This document shows, piece by piece, positions 1-9,001 of a stretch of 64,000 nucleotides of DNA. The stretch is from Lachnospiraceae bacterium (lineage in GTDB: Bacteria > Bacillota > Clostridia > Lachnospirales > Lachnospiraceae): the NCBI GenBank assembly GCA_017624835.1, contig JAGAMG010000024.1, positions 17,139 to 81,138 of the forward strand, given 5' to 3'. A model generated the notes under the pieces. That model saw only the letters and a program-made list of their open reading frames with translations, searched no databases and was not told the DNA's origin. Within the stretch, counting starts at the first letter, position 1, and the number at the start of each line of letters is the position of its first letter. A program made the position numbers and the translations under genes.

Positions 1-290
1 AGCTTGGAGGTCAGACTTCTTGCATATAGACTGCTGCCGGTAGAATAACCGCCGCCGTGACAATGCAAAATCACATGCTTTTTCATATGGGCACGATTCA
101 GGCTAATCCATTCCCCATACATGCCATCAATCTCAAGCTCCCGATAACTTAATTCCTTGGTATTTCCAAGCAGCATTCCAATCTGATCCTGGGATTGTCT
201 GTGTTTTTCCAAATCTGTATTTTCCACTAATCCATGCACCCGTTTTACCAGCTGCATGAGACTCTGGTTCCTCTTACTGATTTTCGCCAT
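1..290 (-). CDS. alpha/beta hydrolase (esterase/lipase-like), N-terminal part only
   Basis: The gene runs off the left edge; about 96 N-terminal residues are present, beginning MAKISKRNQ at 290. A beta-strand (HVILHCH) leads into HGGGYSTGSS near residues 79-88. This HGGG motif is the oxyanion-hole signature of the hormone-sensitive-lipase branch of alpha/beta hydrolases. The nucleophile and the rest of the catalytic triad lie outside the window. It is the last visible gene of a minus-strand group with the zinc-ribbon membrane protein and the acyltransferase upstream, separated by only 9 bp from the former. A role in hydrolysing a small ester is inferred; the substrate is unknown. Confidence 0.7.
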   Translation of the reverse strand, partial: MAKISKRNQSLMQLVKRVHGLVENTDLEKHRQSQDQIGMLLGNTKELSYRELEIDGMYGEWISLNRAHMKKHVILHCHGGGYSTGSSLYARSLTSK

Positions 291-299
291 AACTTCTCC

Positions 300-1004
300 T
301 TAAAAGTGTAATCTCCTGCGCACTGCATTGCGGACTCTTCGTAACGATAGCATTGTAATAATTGCAATATCAATTACCGTGCAGATAGTCATTACCACTG
401 CTGCCCATCGAATATGCACCTCTCCTGCAAGATACCTGTCAATCATAAACTCCAGACCACCGCAAAGCAATCCAATTGCCGTAATGACATACAAGCCAAT
501 GGTCAAAAAAGACTTGGGCAGCTTACGGATGCAAAGCGTCAGCAATTCCAAAATCACTGTAATATATATCACTATGGGTAATCCCAATCCCCAAAACCAT
601 TTATCACTTTCTATCATATAGGCCAACATATACAAATATCCGCTTACTGCAATTCCGTCAAACAGTATGGACACATAAACCGGCTGCTTGGTATAAATCA
701 CAAAGGGAATCAAGGTTACCCATAAAATTACACATACACCGATTACCGCCAAGGACCATAAGGCTCCTGTAAATACAAAGGCATTTAACAAACCGCAGGT
801 AATTGCAGTAGCCAGACACACTATTGTCACAAAAATACCCATATCCTTGCTTTTTACAACCTCTACCTGTCCCTTTTCCTCCGGAAATGGGGTTTTAGCA
901 TTTTGAGCTATCACCTCTCTGGGATTCATAACCGGTGTATTGCACAGAGCACATTCCTTTGCTGTTTTATCCAATTCCACACCGCAGTTCACACAATATG
1001 ACAT
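300..1004 (-). CDS. zinc-ribbon membrane protein (DUF6320-like)
   Basis: This is a protein of about 234 residues. The N-terminus is a zinc ribbon with two CxxC pairs (CVNCG and CALCN). A short linker follows and then roughly five to six hydrophobic membrane segments. The chosen start (MSYCVNCG) puts the zinc ribbon at the extreme N-terminus; an upstream in-frame ATG at 1037 is possible but adds a basic leader without clear homology. The arrangement resembles the DUF6320 family, of unknown function. It sits between the acyltransferase and the alpha/beta hydrolase genes, so a joint role in lipid or cell-envelope ester metabolism is plausible but unproven. Confidence 0.65.
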   Translation of the reverse strand: MSYCVNCGVELDKTAKECALCNTPVMNPREVIAQNAKTPFPEEKGQVEVVKSKDMGIFVTIVCLATAITCGLLNAFVFTGALWSLAVIGVCVILWVTLIPFVIYTKQPVYVSILFDGIAVSGYLYMLAYMIESDKWFWGLGLPIVIYITVILELLTLCIRKLPKSFLTIGLYVITAIGLLCGGLEFMIDRYLAGEVHIRWAAVVMTICTVIDIAIITMLSLRRVRNAVRRRLHF

Positions 1005-1052
1005 AGTTTCCCTTTCCATGCGACCTTTACAACGCATTTTCTTTTTTCATTT

Positions 1053-2387
1053 TTATTCCATTACATCCAAAGTACGGTTGCTCTCTATCTTTACATGAAT
1101 TCCGTCCTTTACCAGCTTACGGAAAAAGTAGCGCTCCACATCCGCTTCAATAATACTGCTGGCAAAATTAATGGTCAGAATATCCCCAAAGCTGATAATA
1201 GCGCAATTGGTTCTGCTGGAAAAGGGCTGACCCATGCAAATATCAAAACGCTCAATATAGGGCTTCATTGCCTCCGGCACCTTCATAGCTCCCATATTGG
1301 TAAGCCCCGCAGAAGAATTTCGATCCTGTACCTTGGTATAAAACTGTCTCACCACAAAATCTTTAATAAACAATGGCACCACGCGAATCAAGGGATGGCG
1401 CTGGGTTGCCGCATTGGTGGTAATATCCCCTCGCAAGAACTTTTCATTGATATAATAACGCATATAATTATGCACCTGAACCACAATTTCCTCAAAGGTA
1501 TAATCCCCAAGCCTTGGGTCAATGCCCGGATATATCATGGTAATAAAATTCCGCAAAGTATTGGAAGGAAAGAAACGCCGCAGGTTTACCGGCATGGCTA
1601 TCTTTACGGGCTTTAATCTGATATGCCAATCCTTCTGCTGTTTTTCCAGCAAGGCATACAAAAGCACTGCATTCAGATACTCGGTAATGGTGGCATTGTA
1701 TTTTTTTGCCACTTCCATAACTTGGGAAACGGACATAATACCATCAATAATATTCAGGGTATAAAAAGGCTCCTTGGTACCGCGAACACGGTAGGTTTTC
1801 TCCCCCGGTCTGGGAGGACAAACCTTGGCATTGGCATATTTCATATAGGCATCTTCCAATTCCCCGGAATCCGGTTCCTGCGTAATATCCAATACAAAGC
1901 CTTCATTGGGAATTTCCTCATGCCCCAACAGCCGTAAATAAACTGCCGCTACTGTCATCAGCACACACATACCTCCGGTACCGTCTCCCAGACTGTGATG
2001 TGCCTCTAAGGAAATTCTGCTTCCATAATAATAAAACCGGATTAAATACCTGTTATTCGCCTTAAAATACATGGGCTGGCAGGGATTCTTTACATCCGCC
2101 TGCACAAAGGGACCGGGGCGGTTATTAGGCTCCAGATAACGCCAAAAAAGCCCCTTTCGGATAGCCGCCTTGTAGGTAGGAAATCGCGGCATGGTCATAT
2201 CCACCGCCTTTTGCAATACATCCGGCTTAATTTCCTCCTTCAAAAGCACTGACAACCGATATACTGAAGAAAAGTCCCGCCTCTGCAACGTGGGATAAAC
2301 AATTGCAGATAAATCCAGCTTATACCAATCCTTATGAGTAGATTTTTTCTTTATGCTGTTTTCTTGTGTTTTTTCTTTTTTTGACAT
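1053..2387 (-). CDS. condensation-domain-like acyltransferase (alcohol acetyltransferase/PapA family type)
   Basis: This 444-residue protein has the HHxxxDG motif (HHSLGDG, residues 130-136) of the CoA-dependent acyltransferase superfamily, which includes condensation domains, PapA5, WS/DGAT and alcohol acetyltransferases. The first His of the second position acts as general base in that superfamily. A Lys-rich N-terminal segment (about 20 residues) precedes the fold. No membrane segment or carrier domain is visible, so it is a stand-alone transferase rather than part of an NRPS. It is the first gene of a three-gene minus-strand cluster with a zinc-ribbon membrane protein and an alpha/beta hydrolase. 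The acceptor is not predictable from sequence. Confidence 0.65.
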   Translation of the reverse strand: MSKKEKTQENSIKKKSTHKDWYKLDLSAIVYPTLQRRDFSSVYRLSVLLKEEIKPDVLQKAVDMTMPRFPTYKAAIRKGLFWRYLEPNNRPGPFVQADVKNPCQPMYFKANNRYLIRFYYYGSRISLEAHHSLGDGTGGMCVLMTVAAVYLRLLGHEEIPNEGFVLDITQEPDSGELEDAYMKYANAKVCPPRPGEKTYRVRGTKEPFYTLNIIDGIMSVSQVMEVAKKYNATITEYLNAVLLYALLEKQQKDWHIRLKPVKIAMPVNLRRFFPSNTLRNFITMIYPGIDPRLGDYTFEEIVVQVHNYMRYYINEKFLRGDITTNAATQRHPLIRVVPLFIKDFVVRQFYTKVQDRNSSAGLTNMGAMKVPEAMKPYIERFDICMGQPFSSRTNCAIISFGDILTINFASSIIEADVERYFFRKLVKDGIHVKIESNRTLDVME

Positions 2388-2506
2388 ATATTTACTTCCT
2401 GATTACATCCCTTTTTACATTTAAATTATATTCCACATTTTTGTCTACTTCTCTTACTTTATATTTTACTTCCTTTCTCTCAAAAATACAACTTGTTATG
2501 CACGAC

Positions 2507-2531
2507 AAAAAAAGCCTAGTAAAAACTAGAC
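2507..2531 (-). terminator. rho-independent terminator after tRNA-Leu(CAG)
   Basis: On the minus strand, GTCTAG and CTAGGC form a 6-bp stem with one G-T pair around a 6-nt loop. A run of seven Ts follows directly. It lies 9 nt past the 3' end of the tRNA. Confidence 0.7.
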
Positions 2532-2539
2532 TTTTAAGA

Positions 2540-2623
2540 TGCAGGAAAAGAGACTTGAACTCTCATGGTATTGCTACCACACGGACCTGAACCGTGCGCG
2601 TCTGCCAATTCCGCCATTCCTGC
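2540..2623 (-). tRNA. tRNA-Leu, anticodon CAG
   Basis: On the minus strand a 7-bp acceptor stem (GCAGGAA/TTCCTGC) closes an 84-nt class II tRNA. The D-arm contains GGCGGAATTGGCAGACG. The anticodon stem CACGG/CCGTG encloses the loop TTCAGGT, giving anticodon CAG. A long variable arm and a TTCAAGT T-loop follow. CCA is not encoded. It lies between the acyltransferase gene and the end of the cobalamin operon. Confidence 0.95.
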
Positions 2624-2693
2624 GAACAAAATATATTTTATATCCTTTCCAGAAAAATGTCAATAGAATTTTCGCAATTTTTTACACAATTTT

Positions 2694-2930
2694 TTATCTT
2701 TTTAAAATACCTATTATCACATCGTAATTTTCCGGTTGGTGAGGGAAACTACAGTTAGTGCAAACCTTGATTTTCCGCCCCTCCTTTTCAATATAGTTGG
2801 GATTCCCCGGACAATTCTCCCGATTATATAAGGGACAATAGCAGAATAAACAGTTAAACTCATTTAGCCCCTTATGGCAGGGAAAATATTTGCACTCTCT
2901 GTTTTCAAAAAAACGATGGGAATTTTCCAT
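2694..2930 (-). CDS. cysteine-rich small domain protein at the end of the cobalamin operon
   Basis: This 78-residue protein has nine or so cysteines arranged as CKYFPCH, CLFCYCPLY, CPGN and CTNC, plus His residues, which suggests bound zinc or an Fe-S cluster. The pattern matches the small cysteine-rich domain (PF04071 type) that often travels with cobalamin biosynthesis genes as a free protein or fused domain; its biochemical role is not established. It starts 5 bp after the cbiA stop codon, so it is the last gene of the cobalamin operon. Confidence 0.75.
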   Translation of the reverse strand: MENSHRFFENRECKYFPCHKGLNEFNCLFCYCPLYNRENCPGNPNYIEKEGRKIKVCTNCSFPHQPENYDVIIGILKR

Positions 2931-2935
2931 AGAAT

Positions 2936-4327
2936 CTACTTTTCCTTTCGTTCCCGATATCTCCTTGCCTTATCCACAAAGCTTTGAGCAAATGCCGGAT
3001 TGGAGGGGTAATAAAGATGAGGAAAGCCAAGCCAGAAATGTTCTCCGGCAAGAACACAGGGATAATTTTTTCCGGTAACAGGCTTCACTGCCAGACAATC
3101 ACTTCCATTACATTCACTGTCAAAATAATGAAACTCATGACCTCTGATTCTCTCCCCTTCCGGCAAAAACCAGCTCTGCTTTTCTTCCAGCTCAATATAT
3201 CCAAAACGCACCAGCTTTTGAGTATCACGGCAGGAAAAGGGAAGCACCCCCGCCATTTTCCTGCTCTTTCCTTCTTTATCTATCATAGCAGAATGTAAAT
3301 ACAAAAATCCACCACATTCTGCTACTACAGGCATTTTATTTTCAAATGCCTGCTTTATTTCTGCCAACATCCCTGTATTACTGCTAAACGCTTCCCCATG
3401 TAATTCCGGGTAACCTCCTCCTAAAAGAAGTCCATCACAGCCCTCCGGCAGCTTCTTATCGTGAAGTGGGGAAAAATATACTAATCTAGCGCCATTCTCC
3501 TGTAGCAATAGCAGATTGTCTTCATAGTAAAAACAAAAAGCCTCATCCCTTGCAACCGCAATTATGGGCTTGTCTGTAGACACCTTTTCCCCTTCCTGTA
3601 CCCCGTTATGTTCTTGATAATCATAGCCTGCCAACACTTCCGCACATTCTGCAATCTCCAAAATACGCTCCAGAGAAACCGTCTTTTCTAATTCACAAGC
3701 ACTTTCCCGGAGCTGTTCCCTTACATTGGCTATTTCATCAGGCATCATTAATCCCAGATGTCGGCTTTCCAGATGCAGCTTTTTATTTTCCGGGAAATAA
3801 CCCACCACAGATATTTGACATTCCTCTTCTATCAAAGGCTTGACTACCTCATAATAAGACTTTGACATTCGGTTCAAGAGAACTCCGGCAATCAAATGCT
3901 CCCTATCGTATGCCAAAAATCCTGCAATCATAGGTATTACAGAACGCCCCATGCCTTTGGCATCCACCACCAGAATAATGGGAGTTTTGGTTACCTTTGC
4001 CAAATGATAAGAGGAACCTTCCTCACGGATACCGCCCAGACCGTCAAAAAGTCCCATAACGCCTTCCAACACTGCAAAATCCTCTTCTCGACTGTTTTTC
4101 AGGAAAAGTGCTCTGGTCTTCTCTTCCCCTGTAAAAAAAGTGTCCAGATTTTTTGAGGGAATATCAAGAACCTTTGCATGAAACATAGGGTCAATATAGT
4201 CCGGTCCACATTTATAGGAAATAACCTGTTGTCCCTGCTTTTTCAATGCCTGTAGCAGCGCACAGGTAATTGTGGTCTTCCCGCTTCCGCTTTTAGGAGC
4301 AGCTATCATCACTCGTTTTCTGTTCAT
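2936..4327 (-). CDS. cbiA: cobyrinate a,c-diamide synthase
   Basis: CbiA uses ATP and glutamine to amidate the a and c carboxylates of cob(II)yrinate. The N-terminal ATPase half has a P-loop (SGSGKTT, about residues 13-19), followed by DYIDPMFH, typical of this family. The C-terminal half is a class-I-like glutamine amidotransferase with nucleophile Cys338 (VAECGGFLYLH) and catalytic His437 (GFPHLYYPSNP). At 463 residues the length is normal. It lies 27 bp downstream of the cbiJ-E-T fusion and 5 bp upstream of the cysteine-rich gene, inside the riboswitch-controlled operon. Confidence 0.95.
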   Translation of the reverse strand: MNRKRVMIAAPKSGSGKTTITCALLQALKKQGQQVISYKCGPDYIDPMFHAKVLDIPSKNLDTFFTGEEKTRALFLKNSREEDFAVLEGVMGLFDGLGGIREEGSSYHLAKVTKTPIILVVDAKGMGRSVIPMIAGFLAYDREHLIAGVLLNRMSKSYYEVVKPLIEEECQISVVGYFPENKKLHLESRHLGLMMPDEIANVREQLRESACELEKTVSLERILEIAECAEVLAGYDYQEHNGVQEGEKVSTDKPIIAVARDEAFCFYYEDNLLLLQENGARLVYFSPLHDKKLPEGCDGLLLGGGYPELHGEAFSSNTGMLAEIKQAFENKMPVVAECGGFLYLHSAMIDKEGKSRKMAGVLPFSCRDTQKLVRFGYIELEEKQSWFLPEGERIRGHEFHYFDSECNGSDCLAVKPVTGKNYPCVLAGEHFWLGFPHLYYPSNPAFAQSFVDKARRYRERKEK

Positions 4328-4354
4328 TGTTTTCTCACTCTATTTCCTCAACTT

Positions 4355-6385
4355 TTACTTCTTACATAGGTCAAAGGCACATATCCAAACAGGATTCTCC
4401 GCCTGCATCAAATGATATTCTCCTACCTTCTTTGCTCTACTGACCTGCAGCTGTACTATCTCCGGGGTTTCCATAGGGAACCGGGATATTACTTCTTTGA
4501 TTTCACAGATAGTCTCCATGCTAATGGCATTTATTACCACTCTCATTCCCGGATTTCGTTGATACAAAGTTTCCAATATTTCCTTCATTCTGCCACCGCT
4601 TCCACCGATAAAGGCATGGGTGGGCATGGGTAATTCTTCCAGTCCCTCCGGTGCTTCTGCGGATACCACTGAGATATTTTCCAATTGGAATTTCTCTTTG
4701 TTTTTTTCTATCAAAGCTAGCGCTTCTTCCTTGCGTTCTATGGCATATACCTGTATTTCCTCCGAAAGCCCTGCAATTTCTATGGCAATGGAACCGCTTC
4801 CACTGCCGATATCATAGACCACGGCATTTTTATGGAGCTTTAATTTGCAGATACTGACCTCTCTGACCTCTTCCTTGGTCATAGGAACCTTATCCCGAAT
4901 AAATTCTGTATCTGCCACTCCATGAGTTACCTTCTTGCCTACAGCAAGAGGATTTCTGATAAAACAGGTATATAAGCCTTCTTCCCTTACTTCACAGCAC
5001 TGCGCCGGAGTCAATATTTTTATCTGTTGCTCCGGGTAGGATAGCTGATAGCCTGCCACAATCTCACAGGCAGTCATACCTGCTGCCACCAGAATATTTC
5101 CCAGCTTATTTACATCCTTTACCCCGGACATCAGTAGAAAAGTCTTTTTCTCACACCTGATTCTTTGAACTAAATTCACCAGTTCCTTTCCATGCATACT
5201 GCATATTGCAGCATCCTGATAGCTTTCCCCAATACAGGAAGCAAGGTAAGAAATCGAAGAAATTCCCGGCAACACACGAAAAGACGCCTCTAAGCCACCC
5301 TCTGTTATCCCCTGTTGCAACACCCTGTACAAAGCCTGACAACCACTATAAAATCCACTATCCCCGGAAAACAGTATAACCACCTTCCCTGATTCCAGAA
5401 TATCCCCTTTTTGCTGTATTTCCTTTAGATAAGATAGAATCTGTTCCCCTCTATAATAGGGCTTCTTTTCTACTTTAGGTTGGTAGGGAGCAATCATCCG
5501 TTCTGCCCCTAACAAAATATCCGCTGTTTCGATTGCCTGAGAAACCTCTTTTGTCAAAGTATTCCTGCTGCCCATGCCTACCCCGGCCAACAAAATCTCC
5601 ATTTTTTTCTTCTGCTTTATCTGTTGCCCACAAAGCTTTTCTAATTCCCGGCAGACTTCTGCAAAAGAATAGCCTTTGTCCGTTTGTGGCTGACCAATCA
5701 CAAATACCGGAATCCCCGTGTTTTTCGCCGCTTCCAGCTTTTCCTGATAGCCACCGTTTCTGCCGCTTGCCTTGGTTACCAAGCATTTTATCTGATACTG
5801 CCGGATAATTGCCTCATTCATTTCTACGGAAAAGGGCCCCTGCAAGGCCAGAATCTGCTTCCCATTGATTCCATTTTTAATACACAGCTCCAGACTTTCC
5901 ATTCCCGGCAGCACCCGCACATAAAGCCTGCTTTTCAACTCTTCTGAAACACAGTATTTCCCAAGCTCCTTGCTGCCTGTGGTCAGTAATACATTGCCCT
6001 CCACAGCTTCCAATGCCTTTGCACAGACTTCGTTAGAATCAAACCAGCTAATTTCCCCGATATCCTCTTCTATGCCAACTTCCCGCTGCAGGCGTAAGTA
6101 AGGAATGTTCAGTCCCTCCATTGCTGCTTTTATATTTTCTGTCACAAGCTCCGCATAGGGATGAGTTGCATCCACTACTGCAACAAAATCACCTTCCACA
6201 ATGTATTGCCGTATCTCTTCCCGATTCATTCTGCCCCGGTGTATCTTTGCCAGGGGATGCTCCTTTAGAACAATTTCCCCATATTCCGTGGCAACACAAA
6301 TCACTTGACGGATTCCCGCCTCCGCCAGACACTCCGACAATTTTCTTCCTTCAGTTGTTCCTGCAAATATCAGTATTTCTTTCAA
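4355..6385 (-). CDS. cbiJET: trifunctional CbiJ-CbiE-CbiT fusion (cobalt-precorrin-6A reductase / C5,C15-methyltransferase-decarboxylase)
   Basis: Three corrin-ring enzymes are joined in one 676-residue chain. Residues 1-250 are a CbiJ/CobK reductase (MKEILIFAGTTEGRKL, DATHPYAE, ALQGPFS). Residues 262-470 form a CbiE methyltransferase (MEILLAGVGMGSRNTL, LFSGDSGFYSG). Residues 480-676 are CbiT (VTHGVADTEFIRDKVPMTK, then the SAM site YDIGSGSGSIAIE and GGSGGRMKEIL). A lysine-rich linker (QIKQKKK) marks the first junction. CbiE-CbiT fusion is known as CobL; the added N-terminal CbiJ makes this an extended fusion. The start overlaps the 3' end of cbiH by 35 bp, so translation is probably coupled. 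Confidence 0.93.
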   Translation of the reverse strand: MKEILIFAGTTEGRKLSECLAEAGIRQVICVATEYGEIVLKEHPLAKIHRGRMNREEIRQYIVEGDFVAVVDATHPYAELVTENIKAAMEGLNIPYLRLQREVGIEEDIGEISWFDSNEVCAKALEAVEGNVLLTTGSKELGKYCVSEELKSRLYVRVLPGMESLELCIKNGINGKQILALQGPFSVEMNEAIIRQYQIKCLVTKASGRNGGYQEKLEAAKNTGIPVFVIGQPQTDKGYSFAEVCRELEKLCGQQIKQKKKMEILLAGVGMGSRNTLTKEVSQAIETADILLGAERMIAPYQPKVEKKPYYRGEQILSYLKEIQQKGDILESGKVVILFSGDSGFYSGCQALYRVLQQGITEGGLEASFRVLPGISSISYLASCIGESYQDAAICSMHGKELVNLVQRIRCEKKTFLLMSGVKDVNKLGNILVAAGMTACEIVAGYQLSYPEQQIKILTPAQCCEVREEGLYTCFIRNPLAVGKKVTHGVADTEFIRDKVPMTKEEVREVSICKLKLHKNAVVYDIGSGSGSIAIEIAGLSEEIQVYAIERKEEALALIEKNKEKFQLENISVVSAEAPEGLEELPMPTHAFIGGSGGRMKEILETLYQRNPGMRVVINAISMETICEIKEVISRFPMETPEIVQLQVSRAKKVGEYHLMQAENPVWICAFDLCKK

Positions 6386-7112
6386 TTTGATATCCTCGCT
6401 TTGTAATCAGCTTTCCATTGACAATCTCAGAACCTTCATTTCCCACGAACACTGTGGTAAACATATTCACCTCTGCTTCCCGCAGCTCCTTCAAGGTACA
6501 GGTCACCACTTTGGTACCCTCCCTGCCGATATTCTCCACATAGCCACAGGGTCTGTCTTCCTCCATACTGCGAAGCAGAATATCACAGGCTCTCATCAAA
6601 TAATCCTTTCTCTTATGGCTGGAAGGATTATAAATAGCAATGGCAAAATCTCCCTCTGCTGCCGCCATGAGCCTTTTTTCAATTTTCTCCCAAGGGGTCA
6701 GCAAATCACTTAAACTAATAACACAGAAATCGTGATTCAAAGGCGCTCCCAAAACCGCTGCGCCACTGTTTGCCGCCGTAATTCCGGGAATCACCAAAAG
6801 CTCCGTATCCGGATGTGTCTTACCCATTTCAAACATCAGGGATGCCAGACCATAGACTCCCGCATCTCCACTGCAAATCAATGCTACCTGTTTCCCTTTT
6901 TCCGCCTCTTCAAAACAAAGGACACATCGCTCCTGTTCCTGACGCATAGGAGTGGACAGCATTTCTTTTCCGACAAAACGCTCTCCCAGCAATTTTATAT
7001 AAACCGTATAGCCAATAATCACATCGGACTGCTCCAATGCCTGTATGGCTTCCAAAGTCATCATTTCTTCTTTTCCCGGACCCATTCCTATGATATAAAT
7101 TCTATTCTTCAT
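6351..7112 (-). CDS. cbiH: cobalt-precorrin-3B C17-methyltransferase
   Basis: CbiH transfers a methyl group from SAM to C17 and drives ring contraction in the anaerobic corrin pathway. The N-terminal strand with IIGMGPG and the SAM-binding ICSGDAGVYGLASL motif are diagnostic of the tetrapyrrole methylases. YNPSSHKRKDYL is typical of the CbiH/CobJ subgroup. The ATG at 7112 lies inside the cbiG stop region (11-bp overlap); a TTG three bases upstream is an alternative start with better Shine-Dalgarno spacing. The 3' end overlaps the cbiJ-E-T start. Confidence 0.92.
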   Translation of the reverse strand: MKNRIYIIGMGPGKEEMMTLEAIQALEQSDVIIGYTVYIKLLGERFVGKEMLSTPMRQEQERCVLCFEEAEKGKQVALICSGDAGVYGLASLMFEMGKTHPDTELLVIPGITAANSGAAVLGAPLNHDFCVISLSDLLTPWEKIEKRLMAAAEGDFAIAIYNPSSHKRKDYLMRACDILLRSMEEDRPCGYVENIGREGTKVVTCTLKELREAEVNMFTTVFVGNEGSEIVNGKLITKRGYQIERNTDICRNN

Positions 7113-8205
7113 CAAATACTACACTCCATTCTCTTTTTGCAATGGCTATGGTCATTCCGTCCTCTGCATGCTTTTCGTAAATCAATTCTCCATGGGGTTC
7201 ACAGACCTTTAACGCTGCACGTTCACACACATTATCCACTCCTACCTTACCCTCCACAAAAACAGAAGAATGAAAGCTTCCTTTTACCTTCTGTAATTCT
7301 TCTGCTGTATAGGTTATAAAAGGAATATTGTGCTTCCGGCTCCATGCAAGAAGCCCTCGCTCCTCCTTTTTCTGTTCAATAGATGCAAGCGCCAGAAGCT
7401 GTGTTTTATCAATTCCGACTTCCACCATGCTTCTTTGAATAAAAGCTTCTATTTTTTCCAATTCCTTACCTTTTCTACAGCCCATTCCTATCACATATTC
7501 TCTGGGCTTCAGTAAAATTGCCCCATCAAAATCCTGATTCCGGGTGGTTACCACAATATCAACTGACTGCTTAGGCGGAAAAGAAACTATCTGTATTCCC
7601 TCCGGAATCCTACAAGCCGCTTTAAAATGCTCCGGTTCTATGGACAGTGTAATCCTTTTCCCAGCCAATACCTTAGAGGAAACCTTGGCAATGCCACATC
7701 TATTTACAATATGTAATTCATTTTTCTTCGCAAATAAATCTACTGCGAACTTTCCATTGATATCCGTAGCCGTGGTAATAACAGGAACTGCTCCCGTTTT
7801 CCGGGAAATAAGATATGCCAGTTCATTGGCACCACCCACATGTCCGGAAAGAATAGGAATCACATACTCGCCCTTTTCATCCATTACCAGCACCGGACTA
7901 TCCTGAAGCTTATTTGTAATATGGGGCGCAATTGCTCTCACTGCAATCCCGCAGGCACCAATAAAAAGTAGTGCATTCTTCTCTTCCATCTGATGCTTCG
8001 CCCATTCTCCGATAGGTTCTTCTACAAATTCTTCTCCCAATAAGAGATTGTGCTCATGCATCGGTATATCATCTCTACCCATGGTCTCCTGTGAGCATTG
8101 GCTACACTTAGTAAACAAAGTGACTTCCATTTCCTCCAAAACTCTTGCAATTTTCCCAGCTAAAGTCATTCCATTTTGGGTAAAACTAATGACACTTAAT
8201 CTCAT
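7102..8205 (-). CDS. cbiG: cobalt-precorrin-5A hydrolase
   Basis: CbiG opens the delta-lactone of cobalt-precorrin-5A and releases the C20 fragment as acetaldehyde. The protein starts at MRLSVISFTQNG (8205), after the cbiF stop; an upstream in-frame ATG would create an overlap with cbiF and a non-homologous leader. The central region GACGIAVRAIAPHITNKLQDSPVLV, of which GACGIAVRAIAPH is the most conserved part, and GHVGGANELA are family hallmarks. The C-terminal third (VIGMGCRKGKELEKIEAFI, LALASIEQKKEE) is the CbiG C-terminal domain. Length (about 367 aa) is normal for a stand-alone CbiG. Confidence 0.93.
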   Translation of the reverse strand: MRLSVISFTQNGMTLAGKIARVLEEMEVTLFTKCSQCSQETMGRDDIPMHEHNLLLGEEFVEEPIGEWAKHQMEEKNALLFIGACGIAVRAIAPHITNKLQDSPVLVMDEKGEYVIPILSGHVGGANELAYLISRKTGAVPVITTATDINGKFAVDLFAKKNELHIVNRCGIAKVSSKVLAGKRITLSIEPEHFKAACRIPEGIQIVSFPPKQSVDIVVTTRNQDFDGAILLKPREYVIGMGCRKGKELEKIEAFIQRSMVEVGIDKTQLLALASIEQKKEERGLLAWSRKHNIPFITYTAEELQKVKGSFHSSVFVEGKVGVDNVCERAALKVCEPHGELIYEKHAEDGMTIAIAKREWSVVFDEE

Positions 8206-8224
8206 GGTTCCGTCCTCGTATTTT

Positions 8225-9001
8225 CTAAATGCTCTCCCTTTCTTTGCCTTTGGCACTGCGAAATTCTGTGGAAAAATCCGGTGCATATAACCGGGATTTC
8301 TTATAATTCTGATGGGTAATCACGTCCCCCACCAACACCAATGCAGTCTTGGTAATCCCATGGGTTGCTGCTGTCTCCCGTAGAGTTTCCAGGGTACAGA
8401 TATATGCCTCTTCTTCCGGCCAGGTTGCTTTATATACAAGTGCCGCCGGAGTTTCCTTGGAATACCCTCCTGCAATCAGTCGCCTGCTTAATTCTTCCAG
8501 CATTCCCGTACTCAGGTAAATTGCCATGGATGCCTGATGGGCAGCAAAGCTTTCTATACTTTCCTTGGGCGGAACCTTTGTTTCTCCTTCCATTCTGGTA
8601 ATAATCAATGATTGGGAAATTCCCGGCAGGGTATATTCCAGATTTAAGGATGCCGCTGCTCCAAAACAGGCACTGACACCGGGACAACTCTCATAAGCAA
8701 TTCCCAGCTTGTCCAATTCCTCCATCTGTTCTCTGACAGCTCCATAAATGCTGGGGTCACCGGTATGAAGCCGAACGATTACTTTCCCCTGTGCTTCTCC
8801 CTGCTTCATAAGGTCTATCACCTCATCCAAGGTCAATTTTGCACTGTTATATATCCGGCAGTCATCCCTTGCATATCCCAGAAGCTCGGGATTTACCAGA
8901 GAACCTGCATAAATAATGATATCCGCCTGCTTAAGCAAACGCATTCCCCTTACAGTTATCAAATCTACCGCCCCTGTTCCTGCGCCAACAAAGTAAACCA
9001 T
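8225..9001 (-). CDS. cbiF: cobalt-precorrin-4 C11-methyltransferase
   Basis: CbiF methylates C11 of cobalt-precorrin-4 using SAM. The N-terminal MVYFVGAGTGAVDLITVRG motif, LHTGDPSIYGAVREQM (SAM binding) and the PGVSACFGAAASLNLEYTLP segment place it in the CbiF/CobM branch. At 258 residues its length is typical. Its start overlaps the end of cbiD by 37 bp, in keeping with the compact operon. Confidence 0.94.
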   Translation of the reverse strand: MVYFVGAGTGAVDLITVRGMRLLKQADIIIYAGSLVNPELLGYARDDCRIYNSAKLTLDEVIDLMKQGEAQGKVIVRLHTGDPSIYGAVREQMEELDKLGIAYESCPGVSACFGAAASLNLEYTLPGISQSLIITRMEGETKVPPKESIESFAAHQASMAIYLSTGMLEELSRRLIAGGYSKETPAALVYKATWPEEEAYICTLETLRETAATHGITKTALVLVGDVITHQNYKKSRLYAPDFSTEFRSAKGKERESI

